In this document: in pieces, positions 1-7,839 of the stretch
How positions within the stretch are numbered: position 1 is the first letter of the stretch
Layout of the letters: each line of letters begins with the position of its first letter
Assembly: GCF_009696605.1 (NCBI RefSeq)
Contig: NZ_VULR01000002.1
Coordinates: 124,001 to 188,000, forward strand
Origin: Anaerosalibacter bizertensis
GTDB lineage: Bacteria; Bacillota; Clostridia; Tissierellales; Sporanaerobacteraceae
DNA length: 64,000 bases
Direction: 5' to 3'
Translations under genes and position numbers: made by a program
The notes under the pieces: generated by a model
Told to the model about the DNA's origin: nothing
What the model saw: only the letters and a program-made list of their open reading frames with translations
Database searches by the model: none

Positions 1-310
1 AGCTGAAATCTATACAGTTGATGATTTATCTAATCTGTTGAGAGGTTTATTAAAGATAGAAAGAAAAGAAAATCAATATTCTTGTATGGATTACTATATT
101 AATATGGAAAAAGATAGTGTGTTTTCACATATTGTTTATATTACATCAGAGTACTCTGAAGGGGTTGTAAAAGAGTTGGCAAATGAATCTCAATTAACTG
201 TTTTACAATGTGAAGATACACAAAAGAGAGAAAAAGTTACGGAAGATACTTCTGTATTTACTTTTACTCCAGAAAGTATGGAAGAAGATTTACGCCAACT
301 TATGATATAA
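1..310 (+). CDS. C-terminal end of a DUF58-family protein (partial)
   Basis: The reading frame is open from base 2 and stops with TAA at 308-310, so the gene begins upstream of the window. About 102 residues remain, with a short beta-strand/helix pattern (SHIVYITSEYSEGVVKELA) like the end of the vWA-type fold in DUF58 proteins. The next gene, 13 bases on, is a transglutaminase-like membrane protein, and DUF58-TgpA pairs (often after a MoxR ATPase) are a common operon. The DUF58 call rests mainly on that context; the fragment alone is weak. Confidence 0.6.
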   Translation, partial: AEIYTVDDLSNLLRGLLKIERKENQYSCMDYYINMEKDSVFSHIVYITSEYSEGVVKELANESQLTVLQCEDTQKREKVTEDTSVFTFTPESMEEDLRQLMI

Positions 311-323
311 GAGGTGTTTAATA

Positions 324-2753
324 ATGGATAATAATATTCGAGATCTATCAATAGAAAATAAAATACAAGTTTCATTTAAGAAAACAGAGAATAGTAGGAA
401 AGAAAAAACATTACAAACTTTAGGAGATATTTTTGTTTCAGGTCTTTTACATCTTGCTTTTATTTTTACTTTGATATCCATGTTTAAAATACAAGGATTG
501 TCTGCAATGACTATATTTTTAGGTTCAATACTTATTTTTGCACTAAGCTGTTTTTTTGATAATATCAAAGGAATTTGGAAGATATTAATTATTATTGCAC
601 TGTTCATAATGATAATTTCAGGTAATGTATATATAAAAAATGGATTACTTCTAACAATAAATCAGGCTATAAGTGTTATAGGAAAAAACACAGGTCTTTT
701 TATAAAAGAATATAAGATAACAATAGGACCTGAAATGTACAAAATTTCTATTAATTATTTTTGGAGCATGTTTTCTTTGATTATAGCTTTTGTTTGTTTC
801 ATGACTGTGAGAAATAGGAGTAATTTATTTTTATGGATTTTTGTTACTCCTATATTTTTATTAGAAACCTGGTCGGGAATAACCCCGGGATTTTTTCACA
901 ATTTAATATTATTTTTAGCTAGTATTTTATTAGTAAACAATTCCTTTATAAAAGGTTCTAATGAGAATAAATTATTTGGTAGAAGCAAAGATAGCATTAT
1001 TCTATATACGGCTTTCATAATTTTATCGTTATTTATAGTATTTTCTTTTGGATTAAATAAATTTAAGCCAGCTTCGAGCTATTCAAAGAACTCTATTGCA
1101 AAAGATATAAAAAACACTGTAGCAGATAAAATAGAGGATTTTCGATATGAAAAAAAGAAAACCAATACCTTTACTCAAGGAAACTTTAGAAAACTAGAAA
1201 AGTTAGAGCTATTGGATATTCCAGCTTTAAAAATTACTATGGACAAGCCAACTTCTCTTTATTTAAGAGGATATGTTGGTTCTAAATATACTAGTGAAAG
1301 CTGGACAGACTTAGATGATAATATATATTACGATTCTTATGGACTTTTTTATTGGCTCAACAAATCTGAATTTAGTGGATTTAGTCAGCTAAGCACAGTA
1401 AATAATTTGGTAAAAGGTTCAAAAAATAAAGATGAAAAGACTAATATTACAATTAATAATATAAATGCAAATAGTAAATATTTGTATATACCTTATGAAT
1501 CGGATATAGAATTAGATAGTTTTAAAAATATAAAAACATTTGCTGATAGCAAAGTAATGTCTACATCTTTTTGGGGAAACAGGTTTTATAAGTATAAGGC
1601 AAATACAAATTTAGTAAAAAAATATCCTGAAATAGCAAGTAATCTATATGACTTGAAGAACAAACCAGAAGTAAAAGAATATCTTAAACATGAAAGCCAT
1701 TATAATGAATTTATTTATGAAAACTATACAAAAATTCCAAGGGATATAGAATCTTTAATGGAGAATCAGCTAGGTGAAGTCTCAGAAACAGAAGATACTC
1801 ATATGCCATATGAAAAAGCAATAGAAATTGTAAAGTCTTATTTAGATGAAAATATAGTTTATACAGTAGAACCAAAATCAGCACCAAAAGGAAAAGATTT
1901 TTTGAGATATTTTTTAGAAGAAAGTAGGGAAGGATATGCGACACATTATGCAACAGCTGCAACTGCAATGTTTAGATATTTAGGCATTCCTTCACGATAT
2001 GTAGAGGGCTACCTTATTACTCCTAAAGATGTAAAAAATGTTTCTGATTCTAAACCCATTGTTATAAAAGGGACAAATGCCCATGCTTGGACGGAAATAT
2101 ATATTGATGAAATAGGTTGGATACCTATTGAAGTAACTCCACCTTATTACGATGTTATGGAACAGACAGATACTTCCGAATATCCTGGTGGAGCCAATTT
2201 AGAGAAAGATAAGGAGACCAATTCATCTGGTAACTCTTCACAAGGAAAGCAACAGATAGTTGATGATGAACAAGAGCCGAATAACAATCCAAACAATAAA
2301 CCTAGTCGAAAATTGACTACATTAGAAAAAGTTATATTTACTATTGGTTTAATAATATTGTTAACTATTTTAATTTATATTGTTTATGTAATTAGAAAGA
2401 GGAAAGAACTTAAAGAAATGAAAAAAGGTTTTGAAGATCCAAATTATAAATTAGCTATACCTAGGATATTTAGTTATTCTATGTCTCTAATACATTATGG
2501 GGGACTTTCCAAAAGAGGTGGTTCTACTTATGGATATCTAAAAGACATAGAGAAGAATTATTCTAAAAAACATGCAAAAATATTTGAGAAGGCAATAAAA
2601 ATTAACCAAGAAGCAGTTTTTAGTAATCATGAAATATCAGAAGAACAATATAACTACATGATAAGATTTATGGATCAAATACTTTATGATATTGTAGAGT
2701 CAAAAAATATTTTACAACGTATGAAGATGAAATTCTGGGATTTTATATACTAA
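324..2753 (+). CDS. TgpA-like membrane protein with a transglutaminase-like domain, probably catalytically dead
   Basis: The protein has 809 residues. About six to seven membrane segments fill residues 35-250, an extracellular transglutaminase-core region spans about 420-620, a Ser/Asn/Pro-rich linker follows, one membrane segment lies at about 665-690, and a cytoplasmic DUF4129-like tail ends it. This is the TgpA order. The core keeps its fold signature (ATAATAMFRYLGIPSRYVEGY region) and the histidine of NAHAWTE (His587). However, the usual cysteine before THYATA is Ala539 (codon GCG), and the usual acidic partner region reads GWIPIEVTP with Glu603. Hydrolase or transferase activity is therefore doubtful. 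It follows the DUF58 gene by 13 bases, so they are probably co-transcribed. A cell-envelope role is inferred from the family. Confidence 0.85.
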   Translation: MDNNIRDLSIENKIQVSFKKTENSRKEKTLQTLGDIFVSGLLHLAFIFTLISMFKIQGLSAMTIFLGSILIFALSCFFDNIKGIWKILIIIALFIMIISGNVYIKNGLLLTINQAISVIGKNTGLFIKEYKITIGPEMYKISINYFWSMFSLIIAFVCFMTVRNRSNLFLWIFVTPIFLLETWSGITPGFFHNLILFLASILLVNNSFIKGSNENKLFGRSKDSIILYTAFIILSLFIVFSFGLNKFKPASSYSKNSIAKDIKNTVADKIEDFRYEKKKTNTFTQGNFRKLEKLELLDIPALKITMDKPTSLYLRGYVGSKYTSESWTDLDDNIYYDSYGLFYWLNKSEFSGFSQLSTVNNLVKGSKNKDEKTNITINNINANSKYLYIPYESDIELDSFKNIKTFADSKVMSTSFWGNRFYKYKANTNLVKKYPEIASNLYDLKNKPEVKEYLKHESHYNEFIYENYTKIPRDIESLMENQLGEVSETEDTHMPYEKAIEIVKSYLDENIVYTVEPKSAPKGKDFLRYFLEESREGYATHYATAATAMFRYLGIPSRYVEGYLITPKDVKNVSDSKPIVIKGTNAHAWTEIYIDEIGWIPIEVTPPYYDVMEQTDTSEYPGGANLEKDKETNSSGNSSQGKQQIVDDEQEPNNNPNNKPSRKLTTLEKVIFTIGLIILLTILIYIVYVIRKRKELKEMKKGFEDPNYKLAIPRIFSYSMSLIHYGGLSKRGGSTYGYLKDIEKNYSKKHAKIFEKAIKINQEAVFSNHEISEEQYNYMIRFMDQILYDIVESKNILQRMKMKFWDFIY

Positions 2754-2803
2754 AATATTTGATATAATATAATTGGAATTTAAATTGTAAGGAGATATAG
2801 AAT

Positions 2804-3541
2804 ATGAAAAGAACAGTATTAATCACAGGATCATCTAGAGGAATTGGAAGAGCTACAGCAAAAAAATTTGCTATAGAAGGTTATAATGTAATAATTAACT
2901 ATTATAAAAGCAAGGACAAAGCATATTCACTATTGGAAGAAGTACTTTCTTTTGGAGCTAATGCAATTGTAGTACAAGCAGATGTTTCTGATAGAAAACA
3001 AGTTGAAGAGATGTTTAAAAAAAGTTATGAAAAATTTGGAAACATTGACGTTTTAGTTAATAATGCAGGTATAGCTGATATGACTTTGTTTACTGATGTT
3101 ACAGAAGAACAATGGCAAAGAATGTTTGATGTAAATGTAAATGGGATGTTTAATTGTTGCCAATGTGTTCTTCCTAAAATGATTAGTGAAAAGTCAGGAA
3201 GAATTATTAATATTGCATCAATTTGGGGCCTAGTTGGAGCTTCTTGTGAAGCTCATTATTCAGCTACAAAGGGGGCAATTATAAGCTTTACTAAAGCTTT
3301 AGCTAAAGAACTGGGGCCTTCTAATATATTAGTTAATGCTATTGCACCTGGTGCAGTAGATACAGATATGATTGGAGGAATTAGTGAAGAAATTCGTGAA
3401 GTGCTTAAGGAAGAAACCCCTCTTGGAGTAATTGCAAAACCAGAAGAAATTGCAGATGTGATATATCTTTTATCAACAGAAGAAACTAAACTAATAACAG
3501 GTCAGGTAATCAATCCAAGTGGTGGGTTTGTAATAGTGTAG
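2804..3541 (+). CDS. ymfI: SDR-family reductase, probable elongation factor P 5-aminopentanone reductase (YmfI type)
   Basis: This 245-residue classical short-chain dehydrogenase has the TGSSRGIGRA dinucleotide-binding loop at residues 7-16, the NNAG motif near 85, and a catalytic Ser-Tyr-Lys set in the SIWG and YSATKGA segments (about 142-162). The SIWGLVGASCEAHYSA stretch and the GGFVI tail resemble the clostridial YmfI branch. YmfI reduces the 5-aminopentanone group on a lysine of elongation factor P. FabG (3-oxoacyl-ACP reductase) is the main alternative, but no fatty-acid gene is nearby. It has its own good ribosome site (AAGGAGATATAGAATATG). Confidence 0.65.
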   Translation: MKRTVLITGSSRGIGRATAKKFAIEGYNVIINYYKSKDKAYSLLEEVLSFGANAIVVQADVSDRKQVEEMFKKSYEKFGNIDVLVNNAGIADMTLFTDVTEEQWQRMFDVNVNGMFNCCQCVLPKMISEKSGRIINIASIWGLVGASCEAHYSATKGAIISFTKALAKELGPSNILVNAIAPGAVDTDMIGGISEEIREVLKEETPLGVIAKPEEIADVIYLLSTEETKLITGQVINPSGGFVIV

Positions 3542-3571
3542 AAAATTATATTTTATTTTGGTGTATAGTGC

Positions 3572-3601
3572 TTGACTTTTTAAACAAGAACATGGTAACA
3601 T
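3572..3601 (+). promoter_or_regulatory. Possible sigma-A promoter for the first B12-regulated transcript
   Basis: TTGACT at 3572-3577 is followed after 18 bases by TAACAT at 3596-3601, about 50 bases upstream of the riboswitch. The -35 box is good and the -10 box is mediocre. Confidence 0.4.
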
Positions 3602-3651
3602 ATATATTATTTAATTTTGCACATACTAAATAAAAGTATACAATTTACTTA

Positions 3652-3840
3652 AGTTCAAAGAATGCTGAAATGTTTTTCAGCAGGATAATATATACTGTTA
3701 TCTTTCTGGAATCAGGTGAAAATCCTGAGCAGATGCGCTACTGTGAGATTATAAGAAACATAATCAAGTCGGGAACAGATTCTTTGATAAACGGAAAACT
3801 AACCTCGCATATAAGGAATAGTTTCAAGTAAAGTTCTACA
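3652..3840 (+). ncRNA. Cobalamin (B12) riboswitch, copy 1
   Basis: The core GGAATCAGGTGAAAATCC at 3708-3725, then GAGCAGATGCGCTACTGTGA (3727-3746), matches the conserved cobalamin aptamer segments. AAGTCGGGAACAG (3766-3778) matches the B12-box. A second copy at 6753-6955 is about 90% identical, and its changes keep the pairing GATAAT/GTTATC versus GATAAC/GTTATC. The aptamer runs straight into an intrinsic terminator, so binding should switch the downstream surface-protein gene off when B12 is plentiful. The ends given are approximate. Confidence 0.9.
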
Positions 3841-3850
3841 GCATATATAG

Positions 3851-3895
3851 AGCTTCTGTTATGAGTATTTAATTACTTATAACAGAAGCTTTTTT
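3851..3895 (+). terminator. Riboswitch terminator hairpin (expression platform 1)
   Basis: AGCTTCTGTTAT pairs with ATAACAGAAGCT, followed by TTTTTTATT. It lies directly after the cobalamin aptamer and before the coding region, as expected for transcriptional control. Confidence 0.85.
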
Positions 3896-3922
3896 ATTAT
3901 AAAAATTAGGAGGAGATTGGAA

Positions 3923-3949
3923 ATGAAAGTTAGAAAGCTTTTATTTTAA
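3923..3949 (+). CDS. Possible 8-codon leader ORF MKVRKLLF
   Basis: An ATG follows a strong ribosome site (TAGGAGGAGATTGGAA) and reads MKVRKLLF before TAA. It sits between the riboswitch terminator and the ATG of the anchored protein at 3990. It looks like the start of a signal peptide cut short, so it may be a relic of an older gene start or a leader peptide. There is no evidence beyond the ribosome site. Confidence 0.3.
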   Translation: MKVRKLLF

Positions 3950-3989
3950 TAAATTACTAAAAATGATATAAAAGGAGATGTGACTTTAT

Positions 3990-6566
3990 ATGAAAAAAAG
4001 AAGGATTATGGCAAGCTTTTTAGCATTATTAATAAGTATTTCATCTTTTTTTAATATTGGATTTGCTCAAACGGATCTAAATACAAATGTAGATGAAAAA
4101 GGGGAAAAACAAGATAATTTTGGGTTTAATTCATATATAGGAGATCCAGCTTTATCCTATGTTCCAGATGATTGGGAGAATGATATTTGGCTTACGTCTA
4201 CTTATAAAAAAGGAAATGCTGATCATATAAAGATGAAGATTGGAGAAGTAGACAGTGTTTATCCTTGGAGGATACCACAAGGCATTGTTAATTATATAAA
4301 TAATGATGTGGAAAGACCAAATTTTAATTTTGAAATTTTACAAGGTGATAGTGTAGAGCTGTTATCAAATTCTACTACTGATACTGTTGATATAAAGGCT
4401 GTGAAAAAAGGAGATACAGTTATTAAAGTAACTTATGATGAATTTACTCACAGTAAAGGAAAGTATTTTCCACCTTCTTCTAAAGTAAATACTAAATATA
4501 TAGTTTATAGTGTAGGGGCAGAACAAAATATAGACATAAAAACAGATATAGAAACAAATATTGCTAAAACTATTTATTTTGTTGATTCTAAAACTACTCC
4601 TTATACTTTTGAAGTTAATGCACCAGGTGCTACTAAATTAATAGTCACTATAAATGGAAAGAAAGTTAGTGATTCGTCAGATAATAAATATACAGTAGAC
4701 TTAGAAAATCGTCAAAATATAATAGGAATTATAGCAATAGATGATAAAGGTAAGGTTTCGACCCATTATGAAATGATAGAAGCAAGACTTATAGAGTTAG
4801 AAACAAAAAACTTAACTCGCAGTGATTTAGATGAAATATATGATGGACAAGATGTAGGTATTTCTTTCAAGGGAATTAAATTGCCAGTACCTAAAATAGC
4901 TACCTATTATAATCCTTTTATGAATTCAATATGGTCTCAACAGGGAGAGGAAGCACCATATGTAGAATATGTTGTTAATAATGACATAGGAAAAGTTAGA
5001 AGTCATGGTGGTCAATATGATTTAGCTACAAACAATCAAATAAAGATAGAAAATATAAAAGCTGGTAAACATACTTTTTCTAATGGAAAAATTTATGAAG
5101 GCTGGTGGGGTGTTGAATTAGGTGATCATAATAAAAGAGAGACTCCTGATTGGGCTGGAGGAGGTATTGCACCTTCCAATGAAATAAAGCCAAGATGTGA
5201 ATTACCTGAATTTGTTATAGAGGTTAAAGAAAAAAATGATAAAATAGAATCTCCTTTGGTTGATTTTAGATTAGAGACTAAGGAAGTTCGTTTAGCTTTA
5301 GGAAGCACTTTTCAGTTAAAACCAATTTTTAAATTTGGAGAGAATACACCTGAAGATGTGAAGAAAAAATATAAAGATGTAAAATATTCATCCCATTTAT
5401 TTAAATTAGATAATTCTGGTGAAATAATTGAGGATGAAAATGGATATTGGCTAACTGTCAATGAAGAAGGATTAGTTAAAGTAAATCAAAATATGCCAAA
5501 GGAAAGCAGTCCAATAAATAAAAATGGTGTAGCAATAAAGGCTCAAACTATAGATGGCAAAACTTTTATTTGCACTGTAAGAATAAAAAAAGATGGAGAA
5601 CCAGAGCCAAAAATAGAAATAGAGAAAACAAAATTAGAAGAAGTAATAAATAAAGCTAAAAAAGTAGAAATAGAAGGTAAAACAGAAAAAAGTGTAAAAG
5701 CTTTAAAAGAAGCTATATCAGAAGGTGAAAAGGTAATTAAAAAAGAAGAAATAACACAAGAAGAAGTAGATAAAGCAGTAAAGGTAATAGAAGCAGCAAT
5801 AAATAATCTAGAAGATAAAGAAGATCCAGGAGAACCAGAACCAAAACCAGAAATAGATAAGACTAAGTTAAAAGAAACAATAAACAAAGCTGAAAAAATA
5901 GACATAAAAGATAAAACAGAAGAAAGTATAAAGGCCTTAAATGAAACAATATCAAGAGGAAAAGAAATACTTGAAAAGAAAGAGGCGACTCAAGAGGAAG
6001 TAAATAATGCAGTTAAGGAAATAGAGATAGCAATATCTAATCTAAAAGATAAAGAAGAACCAGAGCCAGAAATAGATAAAACAGGATTAGAAGCAGCAAT
6101 AAGTAAAGCTGAAAAGCTAGAGGTAGAAGATAAGACAGTAGAAAGTATAAAAGATTTGAATGATGCAATATCAAAAGGAAAAGAAATCTTTGAAAGTAAA
6201 ACATCAACCCAAGAAGAAGTAAATAAAACTTTAGAATTATTGAAAGCAGCAATAAATGGTCTAAAAGTAAAACCAACAGATCCAAAAGAACCAACGAATC
6301 CAGTAGAACCAAAAGATCCTAAAGATAAAAATGATGATAAAAAGCTAGGAGTGCCAACTAAACCACAAAAACCAAATAAACCAAATAAACCAGAAACAAT
6401 AAATAAACCGAACAATGAGATAGCTGAACCTAATATGCAAAACAAATCAGCTAAAACATTACTTCCTAGGACAGGACAATCTTCTATGATGTGGATAAGT
6501 ATTTTAGGAGTTACTTTATTAGCGATAGGAATATGGATAAATAAGAGAAAACAGAAAGAAATATAA
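3990..6566 (+). CDS. Sortase-anchored surface protein with three FIVAR repeats, under cobalamin riboswitch control
   Basis: The protein has 858 residues: a signal peptide (1-27, ending GFAQ), a long beta-rich N-terminal region of unknown family (30-400), an Ig/BIG2-like stretch (about 420-535), three helical FIVAR-type repeats (about 547-612, 623-689 and 695-760; motif ALxEAIxxGKxI), a Pro/Lys-rich wall spacer, and the sorting signal LPRTG (about 824-828) with a hydrophobic segment and an RKQK tail. It should be exported and linked to peptidoglycan by sortase. The ligand cannot be read from the sequence. Its place behind a B12 riboswitch and next to transcobalamin-like proteins suggests corrinoid capture or adhesion linked to it. 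The ribosome site is AAAGGAGATG. Confidence 0.85.
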   Translation: MKKRRIMASFLALLISISSFFNIGFAQTDLNTNVDEKGEKQDNFGFNSYIGDPALSYVPDDWENDIWLTSTYKKGNADHIKMKIGEVDSVYPWRIPQGIVNYINNDVERPNFNFEILQGDSVELLSNSTTDTVDIKAVKKGDTVIKVTYDEFTHSKGKYFPPSSKVNTKYIVYSVGAEQNIDIKTDIETNIAKTIYFVDSKTTPYTFEVNAPGATKLIVTINGKKVSDSSDNKYTVDLENRQNIIGIIAIDDKGKVSTHYEMIEARLIELETKNLTRSDLDEIYDGQDVGISFKGIKLPVPKIATYYNPFMNSIWSQQGEEAPYVEYVVNNDIGKVRSHGGQYDLATNNQIKIENIKAGKHTFSNGKIYEGWWGVELGDHNKRETPDWAGGGIAPSNEIKPRCELPEFVIEVKEKNDKIESPLVDFRLETKEVRLALGSTFQLKPIFKFGENTPEDVKKKYKDVKYSSHLFKLDNSGEIIEDENGYWLTVNEEGLVKVNQNMPKESSPINKNGVAIKAQTIDGKTFICTVRIKKDGEPEPKIEIEKTKLEEVINKAKKVEIEGKTEKSVKALKEAISEGEKVIKKEEITQEEVDKAVKVIEAAINNLEDKEDPGEPEPKPEIDKTKLKETINKAEKIDIKDKTEESIKALNETISRGKEILEKKEATQEEVNNAVKEIEIAISNLKDKEEPEPEIDKTGLEAAISKAEKLEVEDKTVESIKDLNDAISKGKEIFESKTSTQEEVNKTLELLKAAINGLKVKPTDPKEPTNPVEPKDPKDKNDDKKLGVPTKPQKPNKPNKPETINKPNNEIAEPNMQNKSAKTLLPRTGQSSMMWISILGVTLLAIGIWINKRKQKEI

Positions 6567-6574
6567 ATTTTATT

Positions 6575-6612
6575 AAAAGGATAGGAGTTACTTAAAGCTC
6601 CTATCCTTTTAG
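6575..6612 (+). terminator. Intrinsic terminator after the FIVAR surface protein
   Basis: AAAAGGATAGGAG (6575-6587) pairs perfectly with CTCCTATCCTTTT (6598-6610). It ends the first riboswitch-controlled transcript, so the second riboswitch starts a separate unit. Confidence 0.85.
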
Positions 6613-6752
6613 TTATATATAAAAGAATAAATTTCATTGGAAATATTAAGGCAAAAAGCTACAAATTATTTGCCTTTTAAATTAAGATATGGTATTATTA
6701 ATTCAAATAAGTATATTTTACTTGGCAGTATATGCCAAAGTTTAACAATATA

Positions 6753-6955
6753 ACTTAAACTCAAAGAAAGCTGAATGTTTTTTCAGCAGGATAACATATG
6801 CTGTTATCTTTCTGGAATCAGGTGAAAATCCTGAGCAGATGCGCTACCGTGAGATTATAAAAATATATAATCAAGTCGGGAACAGATTCTTTGATAAACG
6901 GAAAACTGACCTCGCATAATAGGTATAGTTTCAAGTAAAGTTCTACAGCATATAT
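6753..6955 (+). ncRNA. Cobalamin (B12) riboswitch, copy 2
   Basis: It has the same aptamer as copy 1: GGAATCAGGTGAAAATCC at 6814-6831, GAGCAGATGCGCTACCGTGA at 6833-6852, and AAGTCGGGAACAG at 6873-6885. Differences from copy 1 are mostly in loops or preserve pairs. It heads the unit that encodes the CpXC protein and probably the two transcobalamin-like proteins. Bases 6613-6752 hold only small AT-rich hairpins (AAGGCAAA/TTTGCCTT at 6649-6676; TTGGCA/TGCCAA at 6722-6738). Confidence 0.9.
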
Positions 6956-7004
6956 AGAGCTTCTGTTATGAGTATTTAATTACTTGTAATAGAAGCTCTT
7001 TTTG
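6956..7004 (+). terminator. Riboswitch terminator hairpin (expression platform 2)
   Basis: GAGCTTCTGTTAT pairs with GTAATAGAAGCTC (one G-U), followed by TTTTTG. The loop ATTTAATTACTT is the same as in copy 1. Confidence 0.85.
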
Positions 7005-7052
7005 TTTATTAGAAAATTGTATTTTATATCTTGTTAAAAGGAAGGAGATCGT

Positions 7053-7694
7053 ATGGAAACAACTACAAAAATAATAGAACGCATTTGTCCAAACTGTAAT
7101 GAAACTTTCAAGATAAAAGTATATGATAATTTAAATATTACTTCAAATGTAGAAATGAAATCAAAAGTTTTAAATGGAAGTATATTTGATTTCAAATGTC
7201 CTAATTGTGGAATTTTATTTAGAAGTATATATTCCATAGTTTATAAAGATATGGAGAAAAAATATATTATATTTTTAAATATGAAAAACAAAAATTATGA
7301 TAAAAAAATAAAAAAAACAGAAGAATTATATCCTGAGTATAAGATTAGAATCGTTTCAGATATGATGGACCTTATTGAAAAGATATATATATTTGAGGTT
7401 AAATTAAATGATAAAATTATAACTTATCTTGGATATAAAATATATGAAGATATGACAAGAAAGCTTTTGGATATGAAATCTCCTATAAAAATAAGCAAAG
7501 TTTTATTTGATTCTTTTAATCCTTCAAAAAATCAAGTTAATTTCGGAGCATTGAATAATGTCAAAAAACGTATATTTATTTCAGCTACATACACAGATTA
7601 TAAAACACTTCAAAACTCTCCAAAGTATATCCAATGTTTTAAAGAAAACCCAGGTGAATATGAAATTGATCAAAACTGGGCAAAAAGAATTTGA
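7053..7694 (+). CDS. CpXC-domain protein
   Basis: The 213-residue protein has no signal peptide. An N-terminal zinc-ribbon-like unit carries ICPNCNETF (about residues 10-18) and CPNCGILF (about 49-56), spaced as in the CpXC family (paired Cys-Pro-X-Cys motifs). The rest is Lys-rich and unrecognised. The function of CpXC proteins is not established, and metal binding is the usual assumption. It is the first gene after the second cobalamin riboswitch, with a strong ribosome site (GGAAGGAGATCGT), which ties a cytoplasmic protein to the B12 regulon. The 145 bases to the next gene leave open whether they share a transcript. Confidence 0.75.
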   Translation: METTTKIIERICPNCNETFKIKVYDNLNITSNVEMKSKVLNGSIFDFKCPNCGILFRSIYSIVYKDMEKKYIIFLNMKNKNYDKKIKKTEELYPEYKIRIVSDMMDLIEKIYIFEVKLNDKIITYLGYKIYEDMTRKLLDMKSPIKISKVLFDSFNPSKNQVNFGALNNVKKRIFISATYTDYKTLQNSPKYIQCFKENPGEYEIDQNWAKRI

Positions 7695-7765
7695 AAAATT
7701 CTAATGTCCAGTCGAGATAAAATTTATAATGAAAGGAGTGAGTACAAGCCTATAGGGTGGACCAC

Positions 7766-7805
7766 ATCCTAACTAAAACAGGGGAGAACTTATTTTGGTT
7801 AGGAT
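7766..7805 (+). promoter_or_regulatory. Strong 5' leader hairpin before the DUF4430 gene
   Basis: ATCCTAACTAAAA (7766-7778) pairs with TTTTGGTTAGGAT (7793-7805): 13 base pairs with one T-G. The loop (7779-7792) contains GGGGAG. No T-run follows, so it is not an ordinary terminator. It lies 34 bases before the start codon and could be a processing, stability or regulatory element. Confidence 0.5.
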
Positions 7806-7839
7806 TGACAAAACCAATAATTAAAAGGGAGGAAAAATT

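Noticed and set aside
5629-6270. Regular spaced repeats that might suggest a CRISPR array or tandem DNA repeat
   Set aside because: The repeats are about 200 bases long, diverged at DNA level and in frame; they are the FIVAR protein repeats.
5543-6637. Long minus-strand open frames (up to 215 codons) opposite the FIVAR repeats
   Set aside because: They mirror the repeated, Lys/Glu-rich plus-strand coding sequence, giving Ser/Leu/Phe-rich low-complexity peptides with no ribosome sites.
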